This document shows, piece by piece, positions 60,690 to 64,000 of a DNA stretch of 64,000 bases. The position numbers were made by a program, and so were the translations under genes. Origin of the DNA: Gymnopus androsaceus JB14 (taxonomy: Eukaryota; Basidiomycota; Agaricomycetes; Agaricales; Omphalotaceae); NCBI GenBank assembly GCA_009733575.1, contig ML769383.1:248001-312000 (forward strand), in the 5' to 3' direction. The first letter of the stretch is position 1; each line of letters opens with the position of its first letter. The notes beneath the pieces are model-generated. The model was not told where the DNA came from. It searched no databases and was given only the letters and a program-made list of their open reading frames with translations.

Positions 60690-63277
60690 ATGGCATTGCC
60701 CATGCTAGTTGGAGGAGCTGAATGTGGTCCTTCTAACCCTCTTCAAGGTCTATCCAAGCGATTCGACACCGATCGCGGACTGCAGCAAGTAGATACATCT
60801 GATTTAATCCATCGTTGAGTCTGCTCAATATTCTATACAGGACTTTTTCGGTGCTGGCCGCGCAAGCTCTTCTCAAGAGGTCTGTCTCTAAATTATTGAT
60901 AGGGAAGCATTCTCAATCGGCCTAGGTCTTTCGCTCGCAGCCCACGGGTCCTTTACAGCACGACCAGGATGCTGCTCAATTCTTTGCCAAATCACCGCCG
61001 CCTCAATTCTCCGGTAGCGGTGTTTATGACTTGGGAGCACTGCGCGGCGCACTACCACCTTTAGAAGTACAACAGCAGCAGCTCAAACAAAGTGCTGTCG
61101 CCGGTTGGGCCGCAGATTTCTTAACACAGCAGCCTATTCTACAAACTCTCGTTGGACAGTCTACTGTAAACACTACAGCTGTCACCCAAGCTGTTAATGT
61201 TCCACACCCTACTCGTGCGTCTCCTGCTAAAGTCCGTGGCTCAAGCTCAAGATTTATGTTTTGCAGAGGTTGTGCCATGGAGCAACGGTGTGCCGACATG
61301 GGGAATGGGAATGGGAATGAGATCCGTTCCAAACTTTGCGCCGTTAACTGCTATATCCCCGCAAAACCAAAACATGCGTATGTTGGTTTATATCTTTTGA
61401 ATTACAGTCTTACCATGTCGTTTAGAGATTTCGTGGGATAAGGAATTCGATGCTCAGCAACACATCGAACCTTTCCAGATCGCGGGACCATCAAACACGC
61501 AGAGAGAGGCTCCCCAGCCTCAGGAGCAAGATGATCTTGCTCGAACCGCTGGTCTACTACTGGAAACCGTAAAGTCCGAGCAAAATCCCAAATTCCAGAA
61601 CAGCCAGTTTATGAGTCTGATGACGCAACTCCGAGACCACAAAGTTGTCGTCAGAGGAAATGAGATGGTCGAGAATGATGAGACTGTCACTGTCACCGAT
61701 GTGAAGGGAAAAGGAAAGGCGATGGAGTGGATTTCACAAGTGCCAACTGCGCCGTTTACTGTGAACGCTGAAGGGTCCTTTCAAGTTGGTTATGGTAATG
61801 CGACGACGGCCGAAACTCGGGTACAGAATGGAATGCAGGAAGATGCAAATGATGCGTATTTCCGACAGGACAATGAGGATTACATGCGGTACTGGAATGG
61901 AATGGGAGAACAGAAGGGGCCATCGACAGGAAGAATGGAGTCAGGTTGGGATAAATTGCAGGAAGATTGGGACAAGTTTCGAGGCCTCGAGTAAAGGCAT
62001 CACTCCGGTCTCTGTGTATCAATTCCAGACAAACAATCCCTACGTTCGAGGGGACGGCCTACGTACACAGAACCATGCTATGCATTCCGACGAGCGTTTG
62101 GAGGTATGTGAACACCTATTTTAGACTATTACATGTGCTCATTACCTATGCAGACAGTGCTTGAATTGGAGGCCGCTGTACAGAGGAATATATCCGATGC
62201 ATCTGCATGGTTTGAACTTGGTGTTAAACAGCAAGAGCACGAGCGAGAAACACAGGCCTTGCAAGCACTCACTCGAGCCGTAGAACTGGATCCTTCATAT
62301 TTACCTGGCTGGCTGGCATTGGCCGTATCCTATACAAATGACGGTCGTCGACTCGAAGCTTACGATTCTATTCGTCAATGGGTAAAGCGAAACAACGACC
62401 ATCGCGACACCGTCGAACGACATTTGTCTCAATTTCCTGAATCCGAAAATGCCACAGTCCAGGAGAAATTCACACATTTGGTTCAATGCTTGATCACCAT
62501 GGCTCAACAGAGTGCGACCGGACAGATTGACGCTGACATCCAAATCGCGTTAGCTGTGCTCTTCAATTCGAATGAGGTATATACACTTCTGCTGTTTTGG
62601 GGACGGCGTGACTGACATCCTTCGTCAGGACTACGACAAGGCTCAGGATTGCTTCAGAGCGGCGCTGTCCGTTCGACCAGATGTATGTATTGTGCTGTTT
62701 TTGTTCATCTATGCAACTGATGCCTTGGTAATTTGTAGGACTGGCAACTGTACAACAGAGTTGGAGCTACGATGGCGAACAGCGGCCACGCAGAGGAAGC
62801 TCTTGAATTTTACTATCGAGCACTTGACCTGAATCCGGTCTACATCCGCGCGAGGCTAGTCGATTTTTCATGCATTCAAATAATACCAGAGCTAATGAGT
62901 AAAAATCCAGATACAATCTTGGTATTTCATGCATAAACCTAAAGGTATTAACTTTCTCTTTGCTACGGTTTAATAACTGACTCAGATACCTTCCAATCAG
63001 CGATACAACGAGGGTGCTCAACACATACTTGACGCTCTTTCCCTCCAGGATGCTGAAGGTATCCACGATGCAGCGGGCGTAAACGACGCGCGAGGAGGGA
63101 TAACTTCCAACGCTCTTTGGGATAGCTTGAAAACGGCCTGTCTACATATGCAACGGATAGACCTAGCCACATTGTGCGACAGAAGGGACCTTGAAGGTAC
63201 GCTCAGCTTGCTCCACGGACGTGAACCATTGCTCAAATGAGGATCCAGCTTTCCGTCTCAACTACCAGTTACGATAG
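60690..63277 (+). CDS. PEX5: Peroxisomal PTS1 import receptor PEX5
   Basis: Receptor that carries PTS1-tagged proteins into peroxisomes. The N-terminus MALPMLVGGAECGPSNPLQ has the conserved Cys at residue 11, used for ubiquitin-dependent recycling in this family. Pentapeptide-type motifs WAADF and WDKEF follow, which fit Pex14-binding WxxxF/Y. TPRs make up the C-terminal half: ASAWFELGVKQQEHERETQ, LDPSYLPGWLALAVSYTNDG, DYDKAQDCFRAALSVRPDD, WQLYNRVGATMANSGHAEEA and LDLNPVYIRARYNLGISC. The C-terminus is AFRLNYQLR. An extra C at 61980 breaks the frame: DWDKF-EASSKGITPVSVYQFQ requires its removal. About nine short introns. Confidence 0.95.
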
Positions 63278-63339
63278 AGCATTCGTAGTGTACACCTAAT
63301 GTACATCGTTCATACATGCGTCGATATACATTTTCAAGA

Positions 63340-63647
63340 TGAAAATCTCATCGCTGAACCTGGTGTCTCAGCTGTCGAGAATAGTGTCAGTATCAGAGCT
63401 TGGAGTAAATACAATAAAACGCGTTACATGGTTTAACTTTTGTTTCGTGCTCCTCGCGCTCTTTCCACAGTTTCATGCTTTCCAGCATCTGGTGATCCTC
63501 GCTGGTTAGATTCGGATTGTCTGCCATTCTTTTCATCTTCATTGCCAAGCTCTGCTCCCCTGTAGGATCGCTTTTCTCTTTGTTGACGCGAATGTCCTGG
63601 ACGTCGTTATCGCTCATGGCAATGAGCGTTGGGTTTCTTCGAATCAT
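63340..63647 (-). CDS. CDC26: Anaphase-promoting complex subunit CDC26-like
   Basis: Small APC/C subunit that stabilises the TPR protein Cdc16/APC6. The predicted N-terminus MIRRNPTLIAMSDNDVQDIR matches the Cdc26 signature of a start Met, basic pair and P-T. A helical, charged stretch follows (SLAMKMKRMADNPNLTSEDH). The first exon seems to cover almost the whole protein and ends near EREEHETK. The 3' end is uncertain: the frame can stop at 63393, or a weak intron may lead to a few more codons near 63340. The assignment rests mainly on the first ten residues and size. The start is 198 bp from the divergent PRA1-type gene. Confidence 0.6.
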
Positions 63648-63845
63648 TTCGCGAGTTCTACGTGGCGATTAGTTATTAGCTGAATCCATGGACTGAATGG
63701 GCTCGTACCACGTTAGTGGCGCAGTTTGCGCAGTAGAAAGTTGGAAAGCAAGCGGCGGTGAGCGTGGAATGGTGGCTGTACTACAAGCTTTTCTCCCAAA
63801 CGCCCATCTTCCAGCTCAACTCTTTGGATTTTAATCTTCTCAATT

Positions 63846-64000
63846 ATGGAGCATGTTATGCGAGTATCAGAAACTCTCAAGTCTTTCAGAGTAAGCAACC
63901 TTTTTTGGATCCAGAAAAAGCTTTTATCCTTGAGATTTCAGGAGACACGTCTTGCAGCCCTTAGGCCGCCTTCAGAATTTTTCGACTATCAACGTATCTC
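63846..64000 (+). CDS. PRA1/Yip3-family membrane trafficking protein (5' end only)
   Basis: Only the first two exons are in the window. MEHVMRVSETLKSFR joins across a short intron (donor GTAAGC, acceptor TTTCAG) to ETRLAALRPPSEFFDYQRIS. The LRPP-x-EFFD block is typical of prenylated Rab acceptor (PRA1) proteins of the ER and Golgi. The membrane segments lie beyond the right edge. Confidence 0.72.
   Translation, partial: MEHVMRVSETLKSFRVSNLFWIQKKLLSLRFQETRLAALRPPSEFFDYQRI

Overview
The window is nuclear DNA from a filamentous basidiomycete, most likely an Agaricomycete. Genes are dense and lie on both strands. Nearly all are split by many short GT-AG introns of about 45-60 nt, and several families are typical of that class: a secreted lysozyme-like GH23 protein, tandem XlnR-type Zn2Cys6 regulators, and a conserved single-pass membrane protein. 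All gene calls come from reading exons by eye and from recalled family motifs; no search was run.

Layout. 1-1336 (-) Pho80/PCL-type cyclin, cut by the left edge. 4500-5780 (+) secreted GH23 protein, with a decayed copy of its 5' region about 1.1 kb upstream. 6134-8676 (-) protein phosphatase 5, diverging 68 bp from 8745-11307 (+) U2SURP/SR140. 11411-12485 (-) KIN17. 12688-14933 (-) ATP sulfurylase. 15119-15462 a MITE-like element with 22-bp inverted repeats. 15757-17626 (-) membrane protein. 17801-20043 (-) ERO1. 20332-24730 (+) Scp160/vigilin. 24923-27801 and 27995-31769 (-) tandem Zn2Cys6 regulators. 33247-35238 (+) 2-methylcitrate dehydratase. 35783-38123 (-) disordered protein. 38219-39546 (-) RNase H2 subunit B, diverging 73 bp from 39620-41060 (+) SNAPC3. 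41104-43721 (+) COG7. 43875-45798 (+) SLU7. 45946-46335 (+) epoxide hydrolase relic. 46448-47490 (+) small membrane protein. 48037-53220 (-) CHD1. 53662-55363 (+) taspase. 55665-57084 (-) TFIIH Tfb4. 59597-60531 (+) C2H2 factor. 60690-63277 (+) PEX5. About 63340-63647 (-) CDC26. 63846-64000 (+) PRA1 family, cut by the right edge.

The genes are mostly unlinked housekeeping functions: splicing (U2SURP, SLU7), transcription and chromatin (SNAPC3, CHD1, Tfb4), trafficking (COG7, PRA1), ER oxidative folding (ERO1), peroxisomal import (PEX5), sulfur and propionate metabolism. There is no biosynthetic cluster. The most striking structure is in the two tandem Zn2Cys6 regulators. The first half of the zinc cluster is split into chains of micro-exons (14, 4, 4, 8 and 6 nt in one; 4 and 8 nt in the other). 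Only correct splicing of these rebuilds the C-x2-C-x6-C motif, and skipping the whole chain would stay in frame while deleting that half of the zinc cluster.

A second pattern concerns data quality. Eleven single-base indels interrupt eight conserved genes (U2SURP, KIN17 twice, SCP160, prpD, COG7, SLU7 twice, CHD1 twice, PEX5). These look like assembly errors more than real mutations, and they will derail automatic gene models.
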